Below are positions 53,053 to 62,169 of a DNA stretch of 64,000 nt, one piece after another. The notes under the pieces are model-generated. The model worked only from the letters and a program-made list of their open reading frames with translations, had not been told where the DNA came from and searched no databases. The first letter of the stretch is position 1. Each line of letters begins with the position of its first letter. The DNA is taken from assembly GCF_030264295.1 (NCBI RefSeq), contig NZ_CP127173.1:9927501-9991500 (forward strand), written 5' to 3'. The position numbers and the translations under genes were made by a program. The DNA comes from Amycolatopsis nalaikhensis (GTDB lineage Bacteria > Actinomycetota > Actinomycetes > Mycobacteriales > Pseudonocardiaceae).

Positions 53053-53955
53053 GTGGCCGAGTTCCTGGCGCACCTGCGCGACCCCGTGCTGTTCGCGATC
53101 CCGGTGTTCCTGCTCTTCGTGGCGATCGAGATCGTCGCCGTACACGTGCTCGGCCACGACGACAACGTGGTCGGCTACAGCGTCGCCGACACCCGCACGA
53201 GCATGCTGATGGGCACGGTCGCCGTCGGCGTCAACGCGTTGTTCCGGCTGGTGATGCTGGTCGTGTTCGCGGCGCTGTTCGAGCTGGCGCCGGTGAAGCT
53301 CGACCCGCACGACTGGTGGACGTGGGTGCTCATGCTGCTCGGCCAGGAACTGGTGTTCTACGCCTACCACCGGGCGAGCCACCGCGTGCGGCTGCTGTGG
53401 GCGGGCCACCAGGTGCACCACTCGAGCGAGCACTACAACTTCTCGACGGCGCTGCGCCAGAAGTGGACGCCGTACTTCCAGCTCCCCTTCTGGTCGGTGC
53501 TGGCGCTGTGCGGGATCCCGCCGTGGATGATCCTGACCGGCCTCTCGATCGACCTCGTCTACCAGTTCTTCGTGCACACCGAGAAAGTCGGCAAGCTGCC
53601 GCGCTGGTTCGAGTACGTCTTCAACACCCCGTCCCACCACCGCGTCCACCACGGCAGCGACGAGGAGTACCTGGACGCGAACTACGGCGGGATCCTGATC
53701 ATCTGGGACCGCATGTTCGGCAGCTTCGTCCCGGAGGGCAGGCGGCCGAAGTACGGGCTGACGAAGAACATCGGGACGTACAACCTGCTCAAGGTCGGCT
53801 TCCACGAGTACGGCTCGATCCTGCGCGACCTGCGCGGCGCCCGGACGTGGCGCGAGCGCGCGGGCTACGTGTTCGGGCCGCCCGGCTGGCAGCCCGAGCA
53901 CGGCCTACGCGATGTCCCGCAGGGCGAGGCTGTTCAGCGGCGGGCGCTGCGGTGA
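53053..53955 (+). CDS. Sterol desaturase / fatty acid hydroxylase superfamily protein
   Basis: 300-residue integral membrane di-iron protein. Hydrophobic helices at the N terminus (VLFAIPVFLLFVAIEIVAV) precede the histidine clusters HRASHR, HQVHHSSEHYN and HHRVHHGSDEEYLDANYGG, the hallmark of this superfamily, ending GILIIWDRMFGSFVPE. It may hydroxylate or desaturate a lipid; the substrate is unknown. GTG 53053 has AAGGAGG 4 bases upstream. The 3' end overlaps gpgS by 51 bases tail to tail. Confidence 0.9.
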   Translation: MAEFLAHLRDPVLFAIPVFLLFVAIEIVAVHVLGHDDNVVGYSVADTRTSMLMGTVAVGVNALFRLVMLVVFAALFELAPVKLDPHDWWTWVLMLLGQELVFYAYHRASHRVRLLWAGHQVHHSSEHYNFSTALRQKWTPYFQLPFWSVLALCGIPPWMILTGLSIDLVYQFFVHTEKVGKLPRWFEYVFNTPSHHRVHHGSDEEYLDANYGGILIIWDRMFGSFVPEGRRPKYGLTKNIGTYNLLKVGFHEYGSILRDLRGARTWRERAGYVFGPPGWQPEHGLRDVPQGEAVQRRALR

Positions 53956-54864
53956 GGTGAGGTCGGTCAGCACGATCTCGCGCTCGACACCCGGTGACGT
54001 CCCGCGCCGGAACTGGGCCAGCGTCGTGGCCGGGGGCACGGCCGTCACCAGGCGGTCGTAGCGTTCCAGGCGGTCGAAGAGCGTCTGCATGATCTGCCCG
54101 GACATCCGGCCCAGCGCCTGGGTGCTCTGGTGGCGGTGCGCGCGGTGGCCGAGGTCGACCTGGGCGAGCGCGTCGAGGCCGTACCGTTCGAGCAGGTCGA
54201 TCAGGTGCCCGATCTCGACGCCGTAGTTGGCGACGAACGGGATGCTCTCCAGCACCTCGCGGCGGCCCGCGTACTCGCCCGCGAGCGGCTGGACGAACCC
54301 GGACAGCTCGGGCCAGAACATGTTGAGCAGCGGCCGGGCGACGAGCTCGGTGACGCGGCCGCCGCCGTCGGCTTCGGTGCCCAGCGGACGGTGGTAGAAG
54401 CCCTTGACGTAGGCCACCGACGGGTCGGTGAGCAGCGGGCCGAGCAGCCCGGTGACGTACTCGGTGGTGAAGTCGTGAAGATCGCCGTCGACGAAGACGA
54501 CCAGGTCACCGGTCGTCGCCGCGACGCCCTTCCAGAGCGCCTCGCCCTTGCCCCGCAGCCCTTCGAGGGCCGGGAAGACGGAGTCCTGCGCGACGACGGC
54601 CGCGCCCGCCGCCGCGGCGACTTCGGCCGTCGCGTCGGTGGAGTGGCTGTCGACGACGAGGATTTCGTCCACCAGGCGGCCGCCGAGATCTTCGCGGATC
54701 GCCGTGACGATAGCGCCGACCGTGGCTTCCTCGTTCCGCGCCGGGATGACGACGGAGACCGTGGTGGCGCGCTTGGCCGCGACCAGCTCCTGGGTGGTCC
54801 AGTCCCCGGCCTTGCCGCTGCGGCGGGCGAGCCAGGTGCCGATTTCCGGCGAAACCTGCAGCAT
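53905..54864 (-). CDS. gpgS: Glucosyl-3-phosphoglycerate synthase
   Basis: GT81 enzyme that transfers glucose from an NDP-glucose to 3-phosphoglycerate, the first step towards glucosylglycerate and methylglucose lipopolysaccharides. The 319 residues show VSVVIPARNEEATVGAIV, VVDSHSTDAT, metal-binding VFVDGDLHDF, LAGEYAGRREVLESIPFVAN followed by YGVEIG, and HRAHRHQSTQALGRMS. All of these are typical of mycobacterial GpgS. It stands apart from the whiA operon by 114 bases. Confidence 0.9.
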   Translation of the reverse strand: MLQVSPEIGTWLARRSGKAGDWTTQELVAAKRATTVSVVIPARNEEATVGAIVTAIREDLGGRLVDEILVVDSHSTDATAEVAAAAGAAVVAQDSVFPALEGLRGKGEALWKGVAATTGDLVVFVDGDLHDFTTEYVTGLLGPLLTDPSVAYVKGFYHRPLGTEADGGGRVTELVARPLLNMFWPELSGFVQPLAGEYAGRREVLESIPFVANYGVEIGHLIDLLERYGLDALAQVDLGHRAHRHQSTQALGRMSGQIMQTLFDRLERYDRLVTAVPPATTLAQFRRGTSPGVEREIVLTDLTSPQRPPLNSLALRDIA

Positions 54865-54978
54865 GCGTTTCCCCTTCCCTCGTTCGCTTCCGAGGTTCGG
54901 GGTGCCGCGTTTCGACGGCCGGTCCCGGGCGCTACCGCGGTGTTACGAGATGACGGCTCCCGTTAACGGCGGGCGCGC

Positions 54979-55971
54979 TCAGGCGTCTTCTTCCTCGAGC
55001 ATCTCCGGCGTGACCGCGGACTCCGTGTCCGGGATGCCGAGGTCCTTGGCCCGCTTGTCCGCCATCGCCAGCAGCCGCCGGATGCGGCCCGCCACCGCGT
55101 CCTTCGTCATCTGCGGGTCCGACAGCTGGCCCAGCTCCTCCAGGGACGCCTGCCGGTTCGACAGGCGCAGCTTGCCCGCCGCCAGGAGGTGGTCCGGGGC
55201 CGTGTCGCCCAGGATCTCCAGGGCCCGCTCCACGCGGGCCGCCGCCGCCACCGCGGCGCGGGCCGAACGGCGCAGGTTCGCGTCGTCGAAGTTCGCCAAG
55301 CGGTTCGCCGTCGCGCGGACCTCGCGGCGCATCCGGCGCTCTTCCCACTGCAGGACGCTCGCGTGCGCGCCCAGGCGGGTCAGCAGCGCTCCGATCGCGT
55401 CGCCGTCCCGGACCACCACCCGATCCGCTCCGCGCACTTCGCGGGACTTCGCCTGGATGCCCATCCGGCGGGCCGCGCCCACCAGCGCCAGCGCCGCCTC
55501 CGGGCCCGGGCACGTCACCTCGAGCGAGGACGACCGGCCCGGTTCGGTCAGCGAGCCGTGCGCGAGGAACGCCCCCCGCCACGCCGCTTCCGCGTCCGCC
55601 ACCCCCCCGGACACCACGGCCGCGGGCAGCCCGCGCACGGGGCGGCCGCGCTGGTCGATCAGGCCGGTCTGGCGGGCCAGGCCCTCGCCGTCCTTCACCA
55701 CGCGCACGACGTAGCGGGTGCCCTTGCGCAGGCCGCCGCTGGCGGTGATCACGTGGACGTCCGAATGGTGGCCGTACAGCTCGTGGATCTCCTTGCGCAG
55801 CCGTCGCGCGACCGAACCCGTGTCGAGCTTCGCCTCCACGACCACCCGGCCGGCCACGATGTGCAGCCCGCCGGCGAAGCGAAGCAGCGACGCGACCTCC
55901 GCCCGGCGCGGCCCGATCTTCGTGATCTCCAGCCGGCTCAGCTCGTCCTTCACCGCGGCGGTCATCGCCAT
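54979..55971 (-). CDS. whiA: WhiA, sporulation/cell-division regulator
   Basis: 330-residue DNA-binding protein with a LAGLIDADG homing-endonuclease-like N-terminal domain (RGAFLAHGSLTEPGRSSSLE is the conserved part) and a C-terminal helix-turn-helix (SLEELGQLSDPQMTKDAVAG then RIRRLLAMAD). In streptomycetes it works with WhiB at sporulation genes. ATG 55971 shares one base with the yvcK stop (TAATG) and has GGGAGG 7 bases upstream. Conserved operon rapZ-yvcK-whiA, downstream of uvrC. Confidence 0.96.
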   Translation of the reverse strand: MAMTAAVKDELSRLEITKIGPRRAEVASLLRFAGGLHIVAGRVVVEAKLDTGSVARRLRKEIHELYGHHSDVHVITASGGLRKGTRYVVRVVKDGEGLARQTGLIDQRGRPVRGLPAAVVSGGVADAEAAWRGAFLAHGSLTEPGRSSSLEVTCPGPEAALALVGAARRMGIQAKSREVRGADRVVVRDGDAIGALLTRLGAHASVLQWEERRMRREVRATANRLANFDDANLRRSARAAVAAAARVERALEILGDTAPDHLLAAGKLRLSNRQASLEELGQLSDPQMTKDAVAGRIRRLLAMADKRAKDLGIPDTESAVTPEMLEEEDA

Positions 55972-56966
55972 TACTGCCCCTCCCTGCCTTTCGCTCCTCC
56001 CCCGTGCTCCCCGCCGAGACCGAGAGCCTCCCGCATGCACAACGCGAGCGCATCAGGATCATGCCGTCCCGCCACAACCGGGTCGGCCACCGCCCCCAGG
56101 TGTGCCCGCCCGCCGAGCCGTTCCGCCGCGCGCCGGAGATTCGCCGGGTCGGGCACGGAATCGCGGTCCGCGATCACCGCGTCGACCCGCAGATCCGGCG
56201 CGTGCTCGAAGAGTACGTCCAGATGCCGCTCCGGGGAGAACCCCGCGGTTTCCCCCGGCTGGGGGACAAGGTTGAGCACGAGCACCTTCGTCGCGGCCGT
56301 GCGCACGAGCGCGTCGTGCAGCCCCGGCACGAGCAGGTGCGGCAGCACGCTGGTGAACCACGAGCCGGGCCCGAGGAACACGACGTCGGCGGCCAGCACG
56401 GCGTCGACGGCCTCCGCGCACGCCCGCGGCGGCCGCCCCGACCGGTCCGGCGAGTGCAGGCTGACGCGCTGCACCTGCCCCGGCGTCGTCGCCACCGCGA
56501 CCTGGCCGCGGATCGTGCGCAGCGCCGCCGGGTGCTCGCTGTCGAGGCCGCTGACCTGCCCCTCGATCTCCAGCGGCTCCGGCGACATCGGCAGCACGCG
56601 ACCCGAGACGCCCATCAGCCGGCACGCCTCGTCGAGCGCGGCGACCGGGTCGCCGAGCACCTCGAACAGCCCGGCCAGCAGCAGGTTCCCCACCGCGTGC
56701 CCGGCCAGCGCGCCGTCGCCGCCGAAGCGGTGCTGGAAGACCTCCGCCCACAGCGTGCCGCCGTCTTCCGCGGCGAACGCGGCGAAGGCCTGCCGGAGGT
56801 CGCCCGGCGGCAGCAGCCCGAGCTCGCGCCGCAGCCGTCCGGACGATCCGCCGTCGTCGGCCACGGTCACGACCGCGGTGACGTCGGGGGTCACCCGCCG
56901 CACCGCGGACAACGTGGCGTGCAGCCCGTGGCCGCCCCCGAGGGCGACCGCGCGCACGTTATTCAC
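55971..56966 (-). CDS. yvcK: YvcK/GlmR-type gluconeogenesis factor
   Basis: 331-residue protein of the CofD-like superfamily that binds UDP-sugars and influences cell-wall precursor supply and carbon flux. Motifs: VALGGGHGLHATLSAVRRV, VTVADDGGSSGRLRRELGLL followed by PPGDLRQ, GHAVGNLLLAGLFE and FLGPGSWFTSVLPHLLVPGL. GTG 56966 lies inside the end of rapZ (8-base overlap). A TTG two codons earlier is possible. Confidence 0.93.
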   Translation of the reverse strand: MNNVRAVALGGGHGLHATLSAVRRVTPDVTAVVTVADDGGSSGRLRRELGLLPPGDLRQAFAAFAAEDGGTLWAEVFQHRFGGDGALAGHAVGNLLLAGLFEVLGDPVAALDEACRLMGVSGRVLPMSPEPLEIEGQVSGLDSEHPAALRTIRGQVAVATTPGQVQRVSLHSPDRSGRPPRACAEAVDAVLAADVVFLGPGSWFTSVLPHLLVPGLHDALVRTAATKVLVLNLVPQPGETAGFSPERHLDVLFEHAPDLRVDAVIADRDSVPDPANLRRAAERLGGRAHLGAVADPVVAGRHDPDALALCMREALGLGGEHGGGAKGREGQ

Positions 56967-57849
56967 GACCAAGGTCGCGGTGCACCACCTTCACGGCCAT
57001 ACCGTCCTCATTGGACAGACGCTGGGCGAGCTCCTCGGACAGCGCCACGCTGCGGTGCTTGCCGCCGGTGCAGCCGACGGCCAGCGTCAGGTACCGCTTG
57101 CCCTCGCGCTTGTAGCCGGCGCCGATCAGCCGCAGCAGCTGGTGGTAGCGGTCCAGGAACTCCTCGGCGCCCTCCTGCGAGAGGACGTAGTTGCGGACCT
57201 CGCCGTCGAGGCCCGTGTGTTCGCGCAGCTCCGGGATCCAGAACGGGTTCGGCAGGAACCGGACGTCCATCACCAGGTCGGCGTCCATCGGCAGGCCGTA
57301 CTTGTAGCCGAAGGACAGCACGGTGACCCGGGTCTGGGTGCTCGCCTCGGACCCGAAGGCGTCCTCGATCTTGGCGCGCAGGTCGTGCACCGACAGCGAC
57401 GACGTGTCGAGCACCAGGTCGGCCTCTTCGCGCAGCGGCTCCAGCAGCGTCCGCTCGGCGGTGATGCCGTCGGCGAGCCGGCCGTCGCCCTGCATCGGGT
57501 GCCCGCGGCGGACGGCCTCGAAGCGGCGCACCAGCACCGCGTCGGTCGCCTCCAGGAACAGCACGCGCGGCTTGTACCCGCGGGCGTCGAGGTCCTTGAT
57601 CACCGAGGCGAGGTCGTCGGTGAACGCGCGCGAGCGCACGTCCATCACCACGGCCACCTTCGTGATCGCGCCACGCGCCTGCGCGCCCAGCTCGACCATC
57701 GTGGCGATCAGCTCCGGCGGCAGGTTGTCCACGACGAACCAGCCCAGGTCCTCCAGGCACTTCGCCGCCGTGCTGCGGCCCGCCCCGGACAGGCCGGAGA
57801 CCACCGCGACCTCCATGCCGGACCCGCGGATTTCTTCTTGCGCACTCAC
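56959..57849 (-). CDS. rapZ: RapZ-family nucleotide-binding protein
   Basis: 296-residue P-loop protein: VAVVSGLSGAGRSTAAKCLE (Walker A 19-27), DLGWFVVDNLPPELI, a DVRSRAF motif, and the C-terminal GCTGGKHRSVALSEELAQRL. In Gammaproteobacteria it is an adaptor for small-RNA decay of glmS. In actinobacteria it sits in the whiA operon, with a role probably in nucleotide or cell-wall signalling. GTG 57849 starts 9 bases after the uvrC stop. Confidence 0.95.
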   Translation of the reverse strand: MSAQEEIRGSGMEVAVVSGLSGAGRSTAAKCLEDLGWFVVDNLPPELIATMVELGAQARGAITKVAVVMDVRSRAFTDDLASVIKDLDARGYKPRVLFLEATDAVLVRRFEAVRRGHPMQGDGRLADGITAERTLLEPLREEADLVLDTSSLSVHDLRAKIEDAFGSEASTQTRVTVLSFGYKYGLPMDADLVMDVRFLPNPFWIPELREHTGLDGEVRNYVLSQEGAEEFLDRYHQLLRLIGAGYKREGKRYLTLAVGCTGGKHRSVALSEELAQRLSNEDGMAVKVVHRDLGRE

Positions 57850-57858
57850 TGTCGTTCC

Positions 57859-59814
57859 CTACTCCCCTGCTTGTGTGCCGTTGCTCGCGCCGGACTCCCC
57901 GGCCAGCGCGGCGACCACGGCCTCCGCGGTGCGCCTGCCGAAGCCGGGCACCGCCTCGATCTCTTCGATCCTGGCCTGCTTGAGCTTCTTCACCGAGCCG
58001 AAGTGCTTGATCAGCGCGGTGCGGCGAGCCTGCCCCAGCCCGGGCACACTGTCCAATTCGGACGTCTGCAGCCGCTTGGAGCGCTTCTCGCGGTGGTAGG
58101 TGATGGCGAAGCGGTGGGCCTCGTCGCGCAGGCGCTGCAGCAGGTACAGCGCCTCGGACGTCCGGGGCAGGATGACCGGGTCGGGGTCGGCGGGCAGCCA
58201 CACCTCTTCGAGCCGCTTGGCCAGGCCGACCACGGCGATGTCGGTGATGCCGAGCTCGGCCAGCACGTCGGCGGCCGCGGTGGCCTGCGGGCCCGCGCCG
58301 TCGACGACCAGCAGGTTCGGCGGGTAGGCGAACTTCTTCGGCCGCCCGGTCTCCGGGTCGAGGCCGGGCTTGCTCGACTCCTCCGCGGTTTCCTTGAGGT
58401 AGCGGTAGAACCGGCGTCGTACGACCTCGGCGATGGAGGCGACGTCGCCCTCTTCGGCCGCTTCGCGCAGCGCGAAACGCCGGTACTCGGACTTGCGCGC
58501 CAGCCCGTCCTCGAACACGACGAGCGACGCCACGACGTCGCTGCCCTGGATGTGGCTGATGTCGATGCACTCGATGCGCAGCGGCGCGGTGTCCAGGCCG
58601 AGGAACTCCTGCAGCTCGGTGAGCGCCGCCGAGCGCGCCGTGAGGTCGCCCGCGCGGCGCAGCTTGTGCTGGGTGAACGCCTCCCCCGCGTTGCGCTCCA
58701 CGGTTTCGGCGAGGGCCTTCTTGTCGCCGCGCTGCGGCACCCGCAGCTGGACCTTCGAGCCGCGCAGCCCGCTGAGCCACTCGGTGAGCGCGTCGGCGTC
58801 CGCGGGCAGCTCGGGCACCAGCACCTCGCGCGGCACGACCGGGCCGGAGTCGACGTCGTCGCGCGCGTCGAGCTCGGCCTGCTCGCCGTAGAACTGGGTG
58901 ATGAAGTGGTCGACCAGCGCCGGGACGTCCATCTCCTCGGCCTTGTCGATCACCCAGCCGCGCTGGCCGCGGACCCGGCCGCCGCGCACGTGGAAGACCT
59001 GGACCGCGGCCTCCAGCTCGTCGTGCGCGAACGCCACGACGTCGGCGTCCGTGCCGTCGCCGAACACCACGGCCTGCTTCTCCATGGCCCGCCGCAGCGC
59101 CCCGAGGTCGTCGCGCAGGCGGGCGGCGCGCTCGAACTCGAGCTCCTCGGCCGCGTTCGCCATCTCGGTTTCGAGGCGCTTGATCATGACATCGGTCTTG
59201 CCGGCGAGGAAGTCGCAGAAGTCCTCGACGATGTCCCGGTGCTCCTCGGCCGAGACGCGCCCGACGCACGGCGCCGAGCACTTGTCGATGTAGCCGAGCA
59301 GGCAGGGCCGCCCGATCTGGCCGTGGCGCCGGAACACCCCGGCCGAGCAGGTGCGGGCCGGGAACACGCGCAGCAGCAGGTCGAGCGTCTCGCGGATGGC
59401 CCACGCGTGCGAGTACGGCCCGAAGTAGCGGACGCCCTTGCGGCGCGCGCCGCGGTAGACGTGCAGGCGGGGGAACTCCTCGTTCAGCGTCACCGCGAGC
59501 ACCGGGTAGCTCTTGTCGTCGCGGTAGCGGACGTTGAAGCGGGGGTCGAACTCCTTGATCCAGTTGTACTCGAGCTGGAGCGCCTCGACCTCGGTGGTGA
59601 CGACGGTCCATTCGACGCTCGCCGCCGTCGTCACCATCTGGCGCGTGCGCGGGTGCAGGCCGGAGAGGTCGGCGAAGTAGGAGTTCAGCCTGCTGCGGAG
59701 GCTTTTCGCCTTGCCGACGTAGATGACCCGCTTGGTCGCGTCGCGGAACTTGTACACGCCAGGGGCCTCCGGGATGCTTCCCGGAGCGGGTCGGTAGGTG
59801 GTCGGGTCAGCCAC
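57859..59814 (-). CDS. uvrC: UvrC, nucleotide excision repair endonuclease subunit
   Basis: Makes both incisions around DNA lesions with UvrAB. The 651 residues have the GIY-YIG nuclease domain (APGVYKFRDATKRVIYVGKA, 17-36), a Cys cluster CSAGVFRR...CLLGYIDKCSAPC, the UVR motif (EELEFERAARLRDDLGALRR), the RNase H-like nuclease domain (IECIDISHIQGSDVVASLVV, then LLVVDGAGPQ) and C-terminal helix-hairpin-helix (LDSVPGLGQARRTALIKHFG, EAVPGFGRRTAEAVV). GTG start at 59814. It heads the uvrC-rapZ-yvcK-whiA run. Confidence 0.97.
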   Translation of the reverse strand: MADPTTYRPAPGSIPEAPGVYKFRDATKRVIYVGKAKSLRSRLNSYFADLSGLHPRTRQMVTTAASVEWTVVTTEVEALQLEYNWIKEFDPRFNVRYRDDKSYPVLAVTLNEEFPRLHVYRGARRKGVRYFGPYSHAWAIRETLDLLLRVFPARTCSAGVFRRHGQIGRPCLLGYIDKCSAPCVGRVSAEEHRDIVEDFCDFLAGKTDVMIKRLETEMANAAEELEFERAARLRDDLGALRRAMEKQAVVFGDGTDADVVAFAHDELEAAVQVFHVRGGRVRGQRGWVIDKAEEMDVPALVDHFITQFYGEQAELDARDDVDSGPVVPREVLVPELPADADALTEWLSGLRGSKVQLRVPQRGDKKALAETVERNAGEAFTQHKLRRAGDLTARSAALTELQEFLGLDTAPLRIECIDISHIQGSDVVASLVVFEDGLARKSEYRRFALREAAEEGDVASIAEVVRRRFYRYLKETAEESSKPGLDPETGRPKKFAYPPNLLVVDGAGPQATAAADVLAELGITDIAVVGLAKRLEEVWLPADPDPVILPRTSEALYLLQRLRDEAHRFAITYHREKRSKRLQTSELDSVPGLGQARRTALIKHFGSVKKLKQARIEEIEAVPGFGRRTAEAVVAALAGESGASNGTQAGE

Positions 59815-59874
59815 CTCCCCAGACTATGGGTCGGCACCGACAGTTCTCGGTGGCCCCCCGGTCTGCCGCGGCCG

Positions 59875-59920
59875 GTCGTGAGTGTTCAGGGCGGTTCTAA
59901 CCGCCCTAAACACTCACGAC
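59875..59920. repeat. Intergenic palindrome family A, copy 2
   Basis: 22-bp arms (59875-59896 and 59899-59920) with one mismatch and the same CT loop as copy 1 at 6734-6775. It lies between divergently transcribed uvrC and the protease gene, upstream of both, so it cannot be a plain transcription terminator for either. Confidence 0.85.
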
Positions 59921-60041
59921 GCGCGGGCCCGCCGGAAGTAGGGGGTATGTCGGCTTCCGACTTCGGTAGGTGTCCGCGCGGGTGACGCGGTGGTTACTTT
60001 CCGACCGGCCGATCCGGCCCCCGTCCGAAAGGATCACCACC

Positions 60042-60764
60042 GTGAGCACTCTCCGCATCCTCGGCGCCGCCTCCGCGGCCGCCGTCGCGCTGACCCTCGC
60101 GGGTGGCGCCGTCGCCTCCGCCGGCGTCCAGCCGAACATCGTCGGCGGCACGACCGCCCCCACCGTCTCCTGGGGTGCCCAGGTGTACGTCAACACGCCA
60201 GGGCGCGACTTCGAGGGCTTCAACTGCTCGGGCACGGTGATCGCCGCGCGCTGGGTGCTGACCGCCGTCCACTGCCTCGACCAGGACGGCTCGGGCATGC
60301 ACGTCAAGGTCGGCAGCAACACGCTGTTCTCGGGCACGGAGATCGCCGTCGACGGCGAGTACGAGTCCCCGAACGGCGACATCGCGCTGCTGCACCTGGC
60401 TTCGTCGACGAGCACGACGCCGATCGCGCTCGGGAGCTCGGACCCGGCGCGGGGCAGCACCAACCAGATCTACGGCTGGGGCCGCACCACGCCGACGGGC
60501 CCGCCGGCGTCGTCGCTGAAGACGGCGAACGTCCAGGTGACGGGCCGGTCGACGGACGCCTACGGCGGCCCGGCGATCCAGAGCGTCGGCATCAATGGCT
60601 CGGCATGGAAGGGCGACTCGGGCGGCCCGCAGGTGGCGAACGGCGTCCAGGTCGGCGTCGCGTCGACGGTCCAGAACCAGAGCGGCTCGAACACGCGCGG
60701 CACGAACAACTACGCGAGCGTGGCGGCGAGCCGGTCCTGGATCCGGAGCACCGCGGGCGTCTGA
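60042..60764 (+). CDS. Secreted trypsin-like serine protease
   Basis: 240-residue chymotrypsin-fold (S1) protease, exported. Signal peptide: basic STLRILGA then hydrophobic SAAAVALTLAGGAVASAG. The mature start is NIVGGTTAPTVSWGAQVYVN. The catalytic triad is visible: His in WVLTAVHCLDQ, Asp in NGDIALLHL, Ser in GDSGGPQV. It has only two cysteines (NCSG and VHC), forming the His-loop disulfide. GTG 60042 has AAAGGA 8 bases upstream. A perfect hairpin follows 4 bases after the stop. Confidence 0.93.
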   Translation: MSTLRILGAASAAAVALTLAGGAVASAGVQPNIVGGTTAPTVSWGAQVYVNTPGRDFEGFNCSGTVIAARWVLTAVHCLDQDGSGMHVKVGSNTLFSGTEIAVDGEYESPNGDIALLHLASSTSTTPIALGSSDPARGSTNQIYGWGRTTPTGPPASSLKTANVQVTGRSTDAYGGPAIQSVGINGSAWKGDSGGPQVANGVQVGVASTVQNQSGSNTRGTNNYASVAASRSWIRSTAGV

Positions 60765-60768
60765 TTTC

Positions 60769-60804
60769 TTCCGGGTGGCGCGGTCCCGACCGCGCCACCC
60801 GGAA
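60769..60804. terminator. Terminator hairpin after the protease gene
   Basis: 17-base perfect arms (60769-60785 and 60788-60804; TTCCGGGTGGCGCGGTC and complement) with a 2-base loop, directly after the stop at 60764. Confidence 0.75.
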
Positions 60805-60834
60805 CTGTCGGTGGCGTGTGGGATGCTCGCGGGC

Positions 60835-61611
60835 ATGCGGATCGCCACCTGGAACGTGAACTCCATCGTCCCCCGCCTGCCCCGGGTGCTGGACTGGCTG
60901 GAGAAGACGGCACCGGACGTGCTGTGCCTGCAGGAGCTGAAGAACACGACGGAAGCGTTCCCGGCGGCCGAGATCGAGGCGCTGGGCTACGAGGTGGCCG
61001 CGTACGGGCTCGGGCGCTGGAACGGCGTCGGGATCGTGTCGCGCGTGGGGCTGACGGACGTGGTGCGCGGGCTGCCGGGCGAGCCGCAGTTCGACGGCGC
61101 TTCGGAAGCGCGGGCGGTGGGTGCCACGTGTGGTGGGGTGCGGGTGTGGTCGGTGTACGTGCCGAACGGGCGTGAGCCGGACAACCCGCACTACGCGTAC
61201 AAACTCGAATGGCTGGAGTCGTTGCGGTCGCTGGTCGCTTCGGAGGTTTCTTCCGGGCCGTTCGCGGTGCTCGGGGACTTCAACGTGGCACCGACCGACG
61301 CCGACGTGTGGGACATCGCTTTGTTCGCCGAGTCGACGCACGTGACCAAGCCGGAGCGGGACGCCTTGGCGCGGCTGCGGGACCTCGGGTTGTCGGACGT
61401 GTTCCCGCGGCCGTTGAAGTACGACCACCCGTTCACGTACTGGGACTACCGGGCCGGGAACTTCCCGAACAACAAGGGCATGCGGATCGACCTTGTGTAC
61501 GGGAACGAGGCTTTCGCTTCCGCGGTGACGGATTCGTACGTGGACCGGGAGGCTCGGAAGGGCAAGGGGCCGTCGGACCACGCGCCGATCGTGGTCGACC
61601 TGGACCTCTGA
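60835..61611 (+). CDS. xthA: Exodeoxyribonuclease III
   Basis: AP endonuclease/3'-exonuclease of base-excision repair. The 258 residues have RIATWNVNSIVPRLPRVLDW, catalytic Glu in LCLQELKNTTEAFP, YVPNGR, GDFNVAPTDADVWD, the late motif DYRAGNFPNNKGMRIDLVYG and SDHAPIVVDLDL. ATG 60835 begins the family N terminus. It is convergent with the membrane-protein gene after a palindromic element. Confidence 0.95.
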   Translation: MRIATWNVNSIVPRLPRVLDWLEKTAPDVLCLQELKNTTEAFPAAEIEALGYEVAAYGLGRWNGVGIVSRVGLTDVVRGLPGEPQFDGASEARAVGATCGGVRVWSVYVPNGREPDNPHYAYKLEWLESLRSLVASEVSSGPFAVLGDFNVAPTDADVWDIALFAESTHVTKPERDALARLRDLGLSDVFPRPLKYDHPFTYWDYRAGNFPNNKGMRIDLVYGNEAFASAVTDSYVDREARKGKGPSDHAPIVVDLDL

Positions 61612-61624
61612 CACCGGGTTTCCA

Positions 61625-61709
61625 GCGCCCCAATGTGGCCTCGGTTGCGTCAGACGCACCGAAGGCCGCCTTGGGTGCGTCTGACGCACCGAAGGCCACA
61701 TTGGGGCGC
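61625..61709. repeat. Intergenic palindrome family C, copy 2
   Basis: Outer arms GCGCCCCAATGTGGCC (61625-61640) and its perfect complement (61694-61709) with internal GCGTCAGACGC and GCGTCTGACGC palindromes. It is related to the element at 47801-47902. Located between convergent genes. Confidence 0.82.
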
Positions 61710-61725
61710 TTGGGACGTCGCGGGG

Positions 61726-62169
61726 TCAGCCGCCGGTGGCTGCTCGGTGCAGCTTGCGCAGTGCCCGGACCGCTTCCACCGCCCGGTCCCGGTCCACCGC
61801 CTGGACCGCCATCACCGCGTGGTACTCGTCGTCCGGCAGCTCCAGCCGGGCCCACGACGCGCCGTCCGGGAAGCTCACCGAAAGCACGTCCGTCCACGCG
61901 AAGCGCCGGGTGATCAGCACGTTGCGGACCTCGATGCCCTCCGCGTCCGCGCGCACCCGGGCGATCGCGAACAGCATCACGCCGCAACCCAGCAGGATGC
62001 CGATGCCCACCATCGCGGCCTGGTCGGACCGCTGGAACCGGACCCCCGTGTCGCCGTTGCGCAGCAGCACCGCCACCACCACGAACACCGCCACCAGCGC
62101 CACCGCCAGCACGCTGCACATGATCAGCGCGCGGCGGGGCCGGATCACCAGTCGGGTATCCACGATCAC
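61726..62169 (-). CDS. PH-domain-like membrane protein, 147 residues
   Basis: Two N-terminal membrane segments (ALIMCSVLAVALVAVFVVVA and AAMVGIGILLGCGVMLFAIA) followed by a cytoplasmic PH-like domain (EGIEVRNVLITRRFAWTDVL, SVSFPDGASWARLELPDDEY), as in the actinobacterial Rv1417-type protein next to ribH. GTG 62169 overlaps the ribH stop by 4 bases (GTGA), so it is coupled to the riboflavin operon. Function unknown. Confidence 0.85.
   Translation of the reverse strand: MIVDTRLVIRPRRALIMCSVLAVALVAVFVVVAVLLRNGDTGVRFQRSDQAAMVGIGILLGCGVMLFAIARVRADAEGIEVRNVLITRRFAWTDVLSVSFPDGASWARLELPDDEYHAVMAVQAVDRDRAVEAVRALRKLHRAATGG

Noticed and set aside
55189..59985. Very long rightward open frame opposite whiA-yvcK-rapZ-uvrC
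   Set aside because: It is antisense to four well-recognised genes, has low-complexity Arg/Gly/Ala composition and no ribosome-binding site; open frames like this arise from GC3 bias.
60592..61701. Leftward frame beginning inside repeat C (MWPSVRQTHPRR)
   Set aside because: It starts in a palindromic repeat and runs antisense to exonuclease III; a similar MWPS start at the other copy reflects the repeat, not a gene family.
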